From Bacteroides sp. (GTDB lineage Bacteria; Bacteroidota; Bacteroidia; Bacteroidales; Bacteroidaceae), in NCBI RefSeq assembly GCF_028690125.1, contig NZ_JAQVBV010000004.1, positions 162,274-226,273 of the forward strand: a stretch of DNA of 64,000 nucleotides. Reading direction: 5' to 3'. Each line of letters opens with the position of its first letter. Position 1 is the first letter of the stretch. Shown here in pieces: positions 39,348-47,778 of this stretch. The notes beneath the pieces are model-generated. The model did not search any database. It had not been told where the DNA came from and saw nothing but the letters and a program-made list of their open reading frames with translations. A program made the position numbers and the translations under genes.

Positions 39348-39368
39348 TTTTTTGAAGCCACTAATCAA

Positions 39369-40157
39369 TTAATCAATAATTCCGAAGTGTTTCATTGCAT
39401 TCCTGATTCCGTCTTCATCAACCGAAGTCGTGATATAATCTGCGGCGGCTTTTACATCTTCTTTAGCTTGTCCCATGGCTACTCCGATAGCCGCGTGGCG
39501 AAGCATACTGATATCATTTCCACCATCTCCGAATGCCATCGTATCTTCCAGTTTCATGCTAAAAAAGCGGATTATCTCGTCAATGCCCTTTTGCTTGGTA
39601 ACACCTTTGGCAGTCACGTCAGCAAATGCGGGATACCAACGTCCTATTTCGCAAGTAGGAATAGACGGACGCACTTCCTTCTCTTGTTCTTCTGTGATAA
39701 AAGGTGTCATTTGAATGATTTCCTTGCTTGTTGCTTCTTCGAAAGAGACAGTAGGAAAGGTATTCACGTGTAGAAAATCATAAAAAATTTGTTTTACCAA
39801 ATCATTAGGTTGGCAAACAGAAATATTATGTTCTTCTACAAAGATACATGGAACATCTTCTTTTTTGCAGAATACTGCCATTGCATCTACTTCTTCTTGT
39901 GGAATTACACTTTTATAAATAACTTCATCTCCAACAAAGCAATAGGCACCATTCATGGTGATGTATCCATCGATCAGATTTCTGTCTTGCAACTCAGTAA
40001 GATTGTTGATAATAACTTTGGGACGTCCGGTAGCAATAAATATTTTGATACCTTTTGCATGAGCTACTTCCAATGCCTCAACAGTAGATGCCGGAATACG
40101 ATGCGTTTTAAAACTGACTAATGTCCCGTCTATATCAAAAAATAAAGCTCTTGTCAT
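39369..40157 (-). CDS. Cof-type HAD phosphatase
   Basis: 262 residues. Motif I is FFDIDGTLV (nucleophile Asp), motif II ATGRP and motif IV MAFGDGGNDISML. The C2B cap of the Cof type fills the middle (about 85-185). Such enzymes hydrolyse small sugar or flavin phosphates in the cytosol; the substrate is not predictable. A -7 box TATCTTTG (minus strand, 40221-40214) precedes it. Confidence 0.9.
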   Translation of the reverse strand: MTRALFFDIDGTLVSFKTHRIPASTVEALEVAHAKGIKIFIATGRPKVIINNLTELQDRNLIDGYITMNGAYCFVGDEVIYKSVIPQEEVDAMAVFCKKEDVPCIFVEEHNISVCQPNDLVKQIFYDFLHVNTFPTVSFEEATSKEIIQMTPFITEEQEKEVRPSIPTCEIGRWYPAFADVTAKGVTKQKGIDEIIRFFSMKLEDTMAFGDGGNDISMLRHAAIGVAMGQAKEDVKAAADYITTSVDEDGIRNAMKHFGIID

Positions 40158-40213
40158 AAATTTCTTTTGAATTGAGTATATTTATATACTTGTAAGTCTC
40201 AATAAACAGCTAG

Positions 40214-40221
40214 CAAAGATA
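40214..40221 (-). promoter_or_regulatory. -7 promoter box of the HAD gene
   Basis: TATCTTTG on the minus strand, 57 bases from the ATG, matches TAnnTTTG. No good -33 element is seen. Confidence 0.45.
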
Positions 40222-40270
40222 ATTGTTTTAGTCGTATAATCCTAGTCATGATTTTATTTTAGTATATTGG

Positions 40271-40351
40271 TGATATTGGATGATTGTATCATAATATCAT
40301 GTATAAAAAACAAATTCTCATGTTCCAAAGAAAAAAATATGCTGACCTTTG
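40271..40351 (+). promoter_or_regulatory. Operator-like palindrome and near-consensus promoter of the corrinoid operon
   Basis: TGATATTGGATGAT (40271-40284) and ATCATAATATCA (40288-40299) form a palindrome with a 2-base bulge. A near-consensus -7 box GACCTTTG (40344-40351) follows, about 52 bases before the first ATG of the operon. Confidence 0.4.
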
Positions 40352-40403
40352 TTCCCAAATTATTATATCAGTATTTTCCTTACTAACTTAATTTATTTAA
40401 TAC

Positions 40404-42896
40404 ATGAATATGAGACAACTAATAACCTTTTCTTTTTTAGTAATATCTTTGTTTACTCTAAAATGTTATGCTCTGAATAATGAAATGTCTCACGACCCGG
40501 TATCAAAGAAAATGACTATCGCTGATCCTGATCAAAAACTAGTTTTGCAGCTTGTCTATTCAAATGGTTGCAAGATAACACAGTTAAAAGTAAAGGGTAA
40601 AAATGTGTTGTCTGAGTCAGGTGTTTATACTGGTTTCACGACAAAAGGTGGTGTGTTTACTTCCTATGGCGGTTCAGAAGAAGTAAAGGTTGAGAAATTA
40701 CCCAATAAGATCCTTATAAAAAACATCGTTTATGGAGATCAGTCGGTCAAGGTGAATGAATCATGGAGTTTTGAATTGGTTGATGATAAAATACTCTGGA
40801 ATATTAATCGTGAATATAGTAACCTTGCAAAGTTTGAGGAAACAGCTTTACCTCAATGGAATTTTGCAGATCTTTCTATATGGAAAGGAGGAATTCTGGA
40901 TAATGGAGGAATGGTTTGGTGCAAGTATTTGAGTAATGTGAATGATACTTATGGAGTACATACCGGAGGAGTGACTTTTTGGAATCCTGATACAGGAAAT
41001 GCATTACGTATCAAGGCAATATCAGAAGGTAAACATATTGCAGCGAAATATTCGCAAAGTGATAAAAATGAATTTGTTTGTACCCATTTCGTAACAGATG
41101 AAGAACTTGAACCCCGATATGAATTGAGTCGGTTTGTTCATCAGAAAGCGGATGTATTTAGTCCATTTGATGTTCGGAAAGGAGCAGTAAGCATGACGCT
41201 TGAAATGAAATATGTAGATTATGCTGCCGAATATTCAAGAGGAACTCTTCCAGGTATAGATGCAGAAGTTGTTCGTGAACTGATGAATACTACAGGGAGA
41301 TATGGAGTAGTAGATAATGCTATTGTAGGAGCTAACGGATGGACTACCAATTGGAAGTGTTTACATGAACCTTTCTTCTCTCAGATTGGAATGGCTTTGA
41401 ATGATGGTAATTACATACGAAATATGTCATCGACATTGGACCGCGAAAGAGATTATGCAATGAAGGAGGATGGACGTGTTTTATCACGGTGGCATAATGC
41501 GGGTGACGATCAGATTCCGGGAACATTTAATTATAAAACCGGATATTATGAAGCAAGGTGGGGCTATACAATAGATTCTCAGACAGGTTATGTGATCAAT
41601 GCCGCGGAACAATTTGATCTGTGTGGTGATATTCAGTGGCTTCAGTCTCATAAAGTTAGTTGCGAAAAAGCCTTGGATTGGTTGATAAAAAGAGATTCGA
41701 ATGGCAATGGAATTTTCGAAATGATGAATAATTCTATAAAGGAAGAGAAGGCAAGCGATTGGTTAGATATTGTTTGGGCAAGTTTTGAGAACGCATTTGT
41801 TAATGCCCAGATGTATGAAGCTCTGAATCTGTGGGCAGGTTGCGAACGTGTCTTAGGAGATAAAATCAAGTCAGATTATTATACTAAAGTAGCATTGAAG
41901 TTAAAAGAGAACTTCAATAAAGCGATTTACGAGGGAGGTTTCTGGTCACCGGAGAAAAAACAGTATGTTTATTGGAGGGATAAAGATGGCTCTGTACATG
42001 GAGATAATCTGGTGACTCCGGTCAATTTTGCGGTAATCGCATTTGGCTTATGTGACGATAAGAAGCGGATTTCCCAAATACTTCAGCAGATTGAGAAAAG
42101 AACTACTGCAGAGAATCTTTTTCATTGGCCCCTTTGCTTTGACTCTTTCAAGAGAGAGGAAGTTTCAGATGGTAACTGGCCTTTTCCAACCTATGAGAAT
42201 GGAGATATTTTTCCTACATGGGGATATCTGGGAGTTAGAGCTTATGTAGGATATGACAAGCATATTGCTTTAAAATATATCCGCAATATTCTGGCACAGT
42301 ATAAAAAAGACGGACTTTCGTCTCAAAGATATAGCCGTAAGACACAAGAAGGACAGGGCTCAGATATTTTGGCGGGAATTTGTACCAGCGTAACAGCTCT
42401 TTACAGAGATATTTATGGAATACGTCCAAGATGGAACCGAATGGGATTGGAACCGAATATGTCTGAAATGCTTAATGGAACAGAATTTAATTATACGTTA
42501 CGGGATATCGATTATCGTATTAGGTTGAATGTCGATGATTATGAGATCCAAACAGATAAATTTTCGGTAAAATGTCGGGAGGCTTTTGGTGTTTCTTCCC
42601 AAGAAGGAGGATTGATAGCGTATCCGCATAATAAAGAAAAAACACTCTTGAAAGTTTTCGGAGAGTCTACTTTACCAATTGATATAACATTGAAGCCATG
42701 TTTCGAGAATGATATTTCATGGGAAGTGAATTCTACAGATGATTACCGGTTTGTTATTCAAGGTTTAAATCCGGCATTGAAATATAAATTGGTTATACAG
42801 AATAAGACAACAGATGTGAAGGTAGAAAAAAATGGTAAGACCTCCTTTACTTATAGCTGTAAGACACCGGTAAAATTTAGATTATACGGCAAGTAA
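40404..42896 (+). CDS. Secreted six-hairpin glycosidase-like protein, unassigned family
   Basis: 830 residues with a signal peptide (TLKCYAL). Residues of about 25-270 look like a beta-sandwich domain. Residues of about 280-720 look like an (alpha/alpha)6 toroid: long amphipathic helices, DSQTGYVINAAEQFDLCGD, ENGDIFPTWGYLGVRAY, and EGQGSDILAGICTSVTALY. A C-terminal beta domain (PNMSEMLNGTEFNYTLRD) follows, as in GH36/GH65/GH94-like proteins. I cannot name a CAZy family. It is the first gene of a plus-strand operon whose other members are corrinoid methyltransferase components; the gap to the next gene is 29 bases. That suggests it frees the methylated substrate of the system from a glycoside, but no transporter is encoded here. 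Confidence 0.7.
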   Translation: MNMRQLITFSFLVISLFTLKCYALNNEMSHDPVSKKMTIADPDQKLVLQLVYSNGCKITQLKVKGKNVLSESGVYTGFTTKGGVFTSYGGSEEVKVEKLPNKILIKNIVYGDQSVKVNESWSFELVDDKILWNINREYSNLAKFEETALPQWNFADLSIWKGGILDNGGMVWCKYLSNVNDTYGVHTGGVTFWNPDTGNALRIKAISEGKHIAAKYSQSDKNEFVCTHFVTDEELEPRYELSRFVHQKADVFSPFDVRKGAVSMTLEMKYVDYAAEYSRGTLPGIDAEVVRELMNTTGRYGVVDNAIVGANGWTTNWKCLHEPFFSQIGMALNDGNYIRNMSSTLDRERDYAMKEDGRVLSRWHNAGDDQIPGTFNYKTGYYEARWGYTIDSQTGYVINAAEQFDLCGDIQWLQSHKVSCEKALDWLIKRDSNGNGIFEMMNNSIKEEKASDWLDIVWASFENAFVNAQMYEALNLWAGCERVLGDKIKSDYYTKVALKLKENFNKAIYEGGFWSPEKKQYVYWRDKDGSVHGDNLVTPVNFAVIAFGLCDDKKRISQILQQIEKRTTAENLFHWPLCFDSFKREEVSDGNWPFPTYENGDIFPTWGYLGVRAYVGYDKHIALKYIRNILAQYKKDGLSSQRYSRKTQEGQGSDILAGICTSVTALYRDIYGIRPRWNRMGLEPNMSEMLNGTEFNYTLRDIDYRIRLNVDDYEIQTDKFSVKCREAFGVSSQEGGLIAYPHNKEKTLLKVFGESTLPIDITLKPCFENDISWEVNSTDDYRFVIQGLNPALKYKLVIQNKTTDVKVEKNGKTSFTYSCKTPVKFRLYGK

Positions 42897-42925
42897 AGTT
42901 ACTAATATTATAACAGTATCAAATT

Positions 42926-43594
42926 ATGAACGATATTTTAGAACAAATCGCATTATGTGTGGAGAATGGAAAAATTAATCAAAACTCTCCTTATCCGCCT
43001 AGTATGAAAGGGCAGCCGGGTGCAGATGAACTCACTTTACAGGCATTGGAAGAGGGCGTTTTTCCTTCTGACGTTCTCTCAAAAGGGTTGATTGTGGGTA
43101 TGGGACGTATTGGAGTGAAATTTCGTGAGAATAAGGTTTTTGTACCGCAAGTGTTGATGAGTGCCAAAGCTATGAACGGAGCTATGGCACATCTGAAACC
43201 GTTTTTTATGGATGGCTCCGTGAAAAGAAAGGGAAAGTTGATCATTGGAACAGTAGAGGGGGATTTGCATGATATAGGAAAGAATCTGGTGAGTATGATT
43301 GCCGAAGGGAATGGTTATGAGGTCATAGATTTAGGTGTAGATGTTTCTGCCGATCAATTTATTGATGCTATAAAAATGAACCCCGGAGCATTTGTCGGAA
43401 TGTCTGCCTTACTTACGACGACGATGGTTAATATGGAAAAAATAAATAAGATGATTAAATCGGAATTTCCTGAGATAATAACTTGTGTCGGTGGTGCTCC
43501 ATTGAATAATGAGTTTGCAAAAAAGATTGGGGCTGATTACTATACAAATGAGCCTCAGGAATTGGTGGAGATTTTGGATAAGTTGATCGCATAA
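42926..43594 (+). CDS. Corrinoid (B12-binding) methyl-carrier protein, MtaC/MtbC-like
   Basis: 222 residues. The N-terminal helical cap (about 1-90) matches the methionine-synthase B12-binding cap. The Rossmann-like cobalamin domain has the DxHxxG signature at Asp113-Leu-His115-Asp-Ile-Gly118 with His115 as the lower cobalt ligand. SALLTTTM and the GGAPLN loop complete the site. Stand-alone proteins of this size serve as corrinoid carriers for methanol, methylamine or methoxy-compound methyltransferases. It is the methyl shuttle between the two UroD-fold methyltransferases encoded downstream. The gap to the next gene is 11 bases. Confidence 0.92.
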   Translation: MNDILEQIALCVENGKINQNSPYPPSMKGQPGADELTLQALEEGVFPSDVLSKGLIVGMGRIGVKFRENKVFVPQVLMSAKAMNGAMAHLKPFFMDGSVKRKGKLIIGTVEGDLHDIGKNLVSMIAEGNGYEVIDLGVDVSADQFIDAIKMNPGAFVGMSALLTTTMVNMEKINKMIKSEFPEIITCVGGAPLNNEFAKKIGADYYTNEPQELVEILDKLIA

Positions 43595-43605
43595 AATAGA
43601 ATAAT

Positions 43606-44607
43606 ATGAATATTGATAAATGGATAAATGATATTATTACTACCCGTGAACGTTGTACCATACCCATTATGACACATCCCGGGATTGAGATGATAGGTGC
43701 TACCGTTAAAGACGCTGTTCAAAACGGAAAGATACATGCACAGGCAATTAATGAGCTGAGTAATAAATATCCATCGAAAGCTGCTACGGTAATCATGGAT
43801 TTGACGGTGGAGGCGGAAGCTTTTGGAAGTGCTATTGCATTCCCCGAAAATGATATGCCACATATTTTAGGAAGTCTGGTAGATTCTGCTGGGATACAGG
43901 GACTGCAAATTCCTTCTTTGTCTTCCGGTAGAATATCCGAATATATAACAGCAAATAAGATGGCTGTGGAAATGATAACAGATAAACCTGTTTTTGCCGG
44001 AGTCATAGGTCCATTCTCTCTTGCCGGAAGATTATATGGAATGTCTGAGATTATGGTAGCTTGCTATTTGGAACCGGATACTATTGCTTTGTTACTCGAA
44101 AAGTGTTCCCGCTTTATAGAAATGTATTGTATGGAACTGAAACGAACCGGCTGTTCCGGGGTGATCATTGCCGAACCGGCAGCCGGATTATTATCGAATG
44201 AAGATTGTTTGCAATTTTCTTCCGTATATATAAAAAGCGTTATTGATCATGTGCAGGATGAATCGTTTATGGTAACTTTACATAATTGTGGCAATATTGG
44301 TCAATGTACAGATGCTATGTTGTATACAGGAGCTAAGGCCTACCATTTTGGCAATGCGATATCGATGATAGAGGCCTTGAAACAGAGTCCTGCTGATGTC
44401 TTGGTAATGGGCAATATAAATCCTGTGGCGGTACTCCGTATGATGTCACCGGAGCAAATTGAAAAGGAAGTGCTTTCATTATTGGAACAGACTGCGGAGT
44501 CTCCGAATTTTGTATTATCGACCGGTTGTGATGTCCCCCCTTGTGTTCCGGCTGAAAATATTCAGGCATATTATAATGCACTCTCAGTTTTTAATAGTAG
44601 AATATAG
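43606..44607 (+). CDS. UroD-fold zinc methyltransferase (MtaA/MtbA-like), probable methyltransferase II
   Basis: 333 residues of the uroporphyrinogen-decarboxylase superfamily. The zinc motif of methylcobamide:thiol methyltransferases is present: His226-x-Cys228 in TLHNCGN and a second cysteine at 308 (STGCDVPPC, with Cys312 nearby). In MtaA and MtbA this site activates a thiol that accepts the methyl group from the corrinoid. True uroporphyrinogen decarboxylase activity is unlikely because of these residues and the gene context. Coenzyme M is not expected in Bacteroides, so homocysteine or another acceptor is inferred. The next gene starts 11 bases after the stop. Confidence 0.85.
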   Translation: MNIDKWINDIITTRERCTIPIMTHPGIEMIGATVKDAVQNGKIHAQAINELSNKYPSKAATVIMDLTVEAEAFGSAIAFPENDMPHILGSLVDSAGIQGLQIPSLSSGRISEYITANKMAVEMITDKPVFAGVIGPFSLAGRLYGMSEIMVACYLEPDTIALLLEKCSRFIEMYCMELKRTGCSGVIIAEPAAGLLSNEDCLQFSSVYIKSVIDHVQDESFMVTLHNCGNIGQCTDAMLYTGAKAYHFGNAISMIEALKQSPADVLVMGNINPVAVLRMMSPEQIEKEVLSLLEQTAESPNFVLSTGCDVPPCVPAENIQAYYNALSVFNSRI

Positions 44608-44618
44608 ATCACTTTTTG

Positions 44619-45338
44619 ATGGCTACATTTATTCATTATAGTCCGGCAATCTCGGAAACGGGTATTCTCCCTGAAGATGTTTTGGATATGCTTCATGAAG
44701 ATGATCATTCATTGGACAATCCGGTAGTGAGTGAGGTAATGGACATCTATGCGAAATTACATGAAATTTCTGACATACAAGGAGGATACGTTATTTTTGA
44801 GAATATTGAAAGGTATCCAGAAATAGGAGAGATAAGAATAGAAGACTGGGTGATAAAAACGTCACATAAAATCTGTAAATTGATGGAAGGAGCAGAAATG
44901 ATGGCTGTTTTTATCTGTACTGCAGGACAAGGATTCTCAGATTATGCTCGAAAATATAATAAGGAAGGCGACTATCTGAAAGGATATGTTGTGGATACAT
45001 TGGGAAGTGTTTTGGTCGAAAAGTCAATGGATTTCATTCAGTCGGAGTTCGAAAGGCAGATGCAAAAAAATGGGATGAATATTACTAATCGCTATAGTCC
45101 CGGTTATTGTAACTGGCCCATAGATGATCAGAAACAGCTTTTTTCATTACTACCTTTCAATAAATGCAATATTTTACTTTCGGATAGTTGTCTGATGATT
45201 CCTATAAAATCGGTGAGCGGTATTATAGGGATTGGTAAGAAGGTAAAGAAAAGTAGTTACTCTTGTGATATTTGTAACAATTTTACATGTATTTACCGGA
45301 AGTTGAAAAATAATCAATATAGAACAAATAATTCGTAA
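44619..45338 (+). CDS. Stand-alone MetH-activation-domain-like protein with C-terminal cysteine cluster
   Basis: 239 residues from the ATG at 44619 (a TTG one codon earlier is unlikely). The segment from Arg158, RYSPGYCNWPIDDQKQLFSLL minus its last residue, matches the AdoMet-dependent reactivation domain of cobalamin-dependent methionine synthase. SCLMIPIKSVSGIIGIG follows. The tail has Cys216-x2-Cys219-x4-Cys224 (SCDICNNFTCIYR), not found in MetH, and could bind a metal or Fe-S cluster. The likely job is to return oxidised cob(II)alamin on the carrier protein to the active state. It fills the place taken by RamA or similar activators in other corrinoid systems. Confidence 0.75.
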   Translation: MATFIHYSPAISETGILPEDVLDMLHEDDHSLDNPVVSEVMDIYAKLHEISDIQGGYVIFENIERYPEIGEIRIEDWVIKTSHKICKLMEGAEMMAVFICTAGQGFSDYARKYNKEGDYLKGYVVDTLGSVLVEKSMDFIQSEFERQMQKNGMNITNRYSPGYCNWPIDDQKQLFSLLPFNKCNILLSDSCLMIPIKSVSGIIGIGKKVKKSSYSCDICNNFTCIYRKLKNNQYRTNNS

Positions 45339-45350
45339 TTTATTAATAAT

Positions 45351-46418
45351 ATGGATATTATGACCCCTAAAGAACGTATTTGGGCAACAATAAACCGTCA
45401 GCCCATCGATCGCCCACCGATAGATCTCTGGTGTACGCCCGAAGTTCTTGATTCACTACGTGAATACACTTCATTACAAGACGAACTGGCAGTTTATCAC
45501 CAGTTGGGAATAGATAAAATTGTTTGGATATTTCCAGGTTATGGGGGACGCTTTTTTGATCCGAACGATAGTGGTGAGATAACCATGTGGGGGGTTCCTA
45601 CCCGGATGATAAAAGCAGGTTTGGCTACATATCAGGAATATATTGATCCTCCGATTGCAGATTATATGGATATCTCAGAGTTGCTTGGTTATCATTCCTG
45701 GCCTGATCCGGATAGATTTGATTATACAGGTGCAAAAGCATTGGCAAAAGCAGCCCGTTCCTGGAATTTCGCAACTATCGGCCCCTGGATATCCCATTTT
45801 GAAATATACTGCCAGATGCGCGGACTGGAAAATGCATTCATGGATACTTTGGCAAATCCCGAATTTCTGGACGCGACGGTAGAACGCATTGATGCCATTC
45901 AAACAGTGATGCTGGAACGGATGCTGACTGAACTGAACGATGATCTTGACATCGTATTTATAAGCGATGACATGGGTATGCAGGACAGTATGTTGATTTC
46001 GTTAGAATCGTGGGAAACACATTTCAAATACAGACTGAAGAATTGGTGTGATCTCATTCATAGTTATGGAAAGAAGGTGTTGTATCATACCGACGGGGCC
46101 GTTCTTCCTTTAATCCCCGGATTGATAGAATGTGGAATAGATATTCTGAATCCGATACAGCATGTTTGCCCGGGTATGGACACGGTAAATTTGAAGCAAC
46201 AATATGGGAATGACCTTGTTTTTCACGGAGGAGTGGAGAATCAACGGATTCTGCCGATGGGAACAGTCAGTGAGGTGATCGAAGAAACCGCAATGTGTTT
46301 GGACACGCTCGGAAAGAATGGAGGTTATATTTGCTGCTCGTGCCATAACATACAAGCTGGAACACCGGTAGAAAATATATTGGCAATGATAGATACAGTG
46401 AAGTTATACAAACCATGA
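45351..46418 (+). CDS. UroD-fold methyltransferase with HTD motif, probable substrate-specific methyltransferase I
   Basis: 355 residues of the uroporphyrinogen-decarboxylase superfamily, only distantly like the 333-residue neighbour. Where that protein has HxC, this one has His246-Thr-Asp248 (YHTDGA). Further on come GIDILNPIQHVCPGMD, FHGGVENQ and the C-terminal group Cys328-Cys329-Ser-Cys331-His332 in CCSCHNIQAGTPVENI. Proteins with the HTDG...HNIQ pattern occur beside corrinoid proteins and sugar genes in other bacteria. It is therefore the best candidate for taking the methyl group from the unknown substrate. A second ATG at 45360 is an alternative start. It ends 32 bases from the convergent AraC gene. 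Confidence 0.78.
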   Translation: MDIMTPKERIWATINRQPIDRPPIDLWCTPEVLDSLREYTSLQDELAVYHQLGIDKIVWIFPGYGGRFFDPNDSGEITMWGVPTRMIKAGLATYQEYIDPPIADYMDISELLGYHSWPDPDRFDYTGAKALAKAARSWNFATIGPWISHFEIYCQMRGLENAFMDTLANPEFLDATVERIDAIQTVMLERMLTELNDDLDIVFISDDMGMQDSMLISLESWETHFKYRLKNWCDLIHSYGKKVLYHTDGAVLPLIPGLIECGIDILNPIQHVCPGMDTVNLKQQYGNDLVFHGGVENQRILPMGTVSEVIEETAMCLDTLGKNGGYICCSCHNIQAGTPVENILAMIDTVKLYKP

Positions 46419-46450
46419 TGAGATATAACAAAGAAACACAGTACCGGTTT

Positions 46451-47386
46451 TTATATATTTATATTGTCTTGTAAATCGGACGTGTTCTGTTTCTTATTGG
46501 AGGAAAATTGTTTCCTGTAAGTTACAGGTGTAAACTCTGTAAGCTTCTTAAAAAGTGATGTAAAATAGGTCGAATCTTCGTATCCGACCATATAAGAAAT
46601 CTCTTTTACACTCAGAGAGGAATTGAGTAATAAACTTTTTGCCTTTTGTATTCTCAGTTCTAGGATAAAGTGTGCCGGTGAAACATTTGTGTATTCTTTG
46701 AAAAGTTTCCTGAACCGCGAATATCCCATATTAATCTGTTGAGCAACTTCTTCTGGTGATATTCCTGCCAGAGAGTTTTCTCTCATAATTATACGGGCCT
46801 GATTAATTTGTTCTATGATTGCATTATTTTTAAAATATTGATTACTGTCATAATAAATAGCCATTCCCAGGATTAGATTGCCAATTCCTGCTAATGTTTG
46901 TTGGTAAGTTGCTTGTTCCGCTAAAGCTAAATCCATAGCCTGATTGAATAACTGAATAATGTCTTCACGTAACCCCACTTTATAAACCAATCGGTTTATT
47001 CCAAAAAAACCGTTTTTAAACTTTGCATCCAGATGGGGACCGCGCATACCTATCCAGTATTCTTGCCACCCGGTTTTTTTGTCAGGGTAGTAGCTGTGCC
47101 ATGTATAGGGTGGTATGATCAGCATATCACCAGTTGTTATTGAAATGCTTTCATTAGGGGAGGTGAAGTAGGTACCGTTTCCTTTGGATATGTAAATAAG
47201 TTGATAATTATCCAGTATACGTCCGTATTGGAGAGTAAAATAATAATCTGTAGGATGTCCTACCTGAGGTGGGTAAATTTTATAGTCTTTACTAATTTCA
47301 GCTTGACCTACATTATCAACGATTAATCCCCAGAGTAAATCCTTTTCACTACTGACGAGATATTTGAAAAGATTTTTGTTTTTCAT
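46451..47386 (-). CDS. AraC-family transcriptional regulator
   Basis: About 311 residues from the ATG at 47386 (MKNKNLFKYL). A GTG at 47410 would place the start inside the -7 promoter box and is rejected. The N-terminal part (about 40-140) is a cupin-like ligand pocket, with GNGTYFTSPNESISI and IIPPYTWHSYYPDKK typical of sugar-sensing AraC proteins. Two helix-turn-helix motifs end the protein: ISPEEVAQQINMGYSRFRKLF and LSVKEISYMVGYEDSTYFTS minus flanks. It converges on the corrinoid operon and diverges from the nitronate-monooxygenase gene. It probably controls one or both, and itself, through the palindromes in the divergent intergenic region. Confidence 0.9.
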   Translation of the reverse strand: MKNKNLFKYLVSSEKDLLWGLIVDNVGQAEISKDYKIYPPQVGHPTDYYFTLQYGRILDNYQLIYISKGNGTYFTSPNESISITTGDMLIIPPYTWHSYYPDKKTGWQEYWIGMRGPHLDAKFKNGFFGINRLVYKVGLREDIIQLFNQAMDLALAEQATYQQTLAGIGNLILGMAIYYDSNQYFKNNAIIEQINQARIIMRENSLAGISPEEVAQQINMGYSRFRKLFKEYTNVSPAHFILELRIQKAKSLLLNSSLSVKEISYMVGYEDSTYFTSLFKKLTEFTPVTYRKQFSSNKKQNTSDLQDNINI

Positions 47387-47409
47387 ATTCTGATGCAATG
47401 AATTTCGCA

Positions 47410-47440
47410 CAAATATATGTAAATCATATTACAATGGCAA
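47410..47440 (-). promoter_or_regulatory. Promoter of the AraC regulator
   Basis: On the minus strand TTG (47440-47438) is 20 bases before TATATTTG (47417-47410). The transcript would start near 47403 and leave a short leader before the ATG at 47386. Confidence 0.65.
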
Positions 47441-47458
47441 GATATTCACCATTGCCAG
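47432..47458. promoter_or_regulatory. Palindrome overlapping the araC -33 box
   Basis: TGGCAA (47435-47440) and TTGCCA (47452-47457) are inverted about an 11-base spacer; CAATGG and CCATTG overlap them with the same spacing. It is a candidate autoregulatory operator. Confidence 0.45.
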
Positions 47459-47610
47459 AGACAAATATAGTGGACCATTTCATTTTGTTTGTAGACATAT
47501 AAGTGTACGTGAAAGATAGAGTGATATCTCCTCATTGATTAATAAATGATAATAATCTCTTTTATCTTAAAATATAAATAACAAACCTGTATTTTTTAAT
47601 ATTATAGCAC

Positions 47611-47633
47611 TACTTTTGTGCCAGAGTCTGGCA
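47611..47633 (+). promoter_or_regulatory. -7 box with operator-like palindrome before nitronate monooxygenase
   Basis: TACTTTTG (47611-47618) is joined directly to the palindrome TGCCAGA-G-TCTGGCA (47619-47633), which covers the expected transcription start. The ATTGCCAGA half-site recurs in the araC promoter. Confidence 0.5.
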
Positions 47634-47778
47634 ATGATCCATTATCGCATAATTCTTCTTTTAATATATTATTAGTAAGTGGCATTCTTCTTTAATTATC
47701 CTCCTCACTCCGAATTAATAATTATTGGTAAATAACAAAATAGAATATTTACATTACTCTTGAAAGGTATAGAAACAT

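Larger units (their letters stand above)
47387..47778. other. Divergent regulatory region araC / nitronate monooxygenase
   Basis: No gene is present. It carries a minus-strand promoter for the regulator (47440-47410), a plus-strand -7 box TACTTTTG (47611-47618), and palindromes sharing the sequence TTGCCAGA at both promoters. Confidence 0.65.

Noticed and set aside
40158..40403. Cobalamin riboswitch upstream of the corrinoid operon
   Set aside because: The 246-base gap shows no recognisable B12-box sequence, and it is short for a full cobalamin riboswitch; only a palindrome and a promoter are seen.
43606..46418. Annotation of the two UroD-fold genes as heme-pathway uroporphyrinogen decarboxylase
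   Set aside because: Corrinoid carrier and reactivation genes lie between and beside them, and one has the zinc-thiol methyltransferase motif; a duplicate heme gene in this context is very unlikely.
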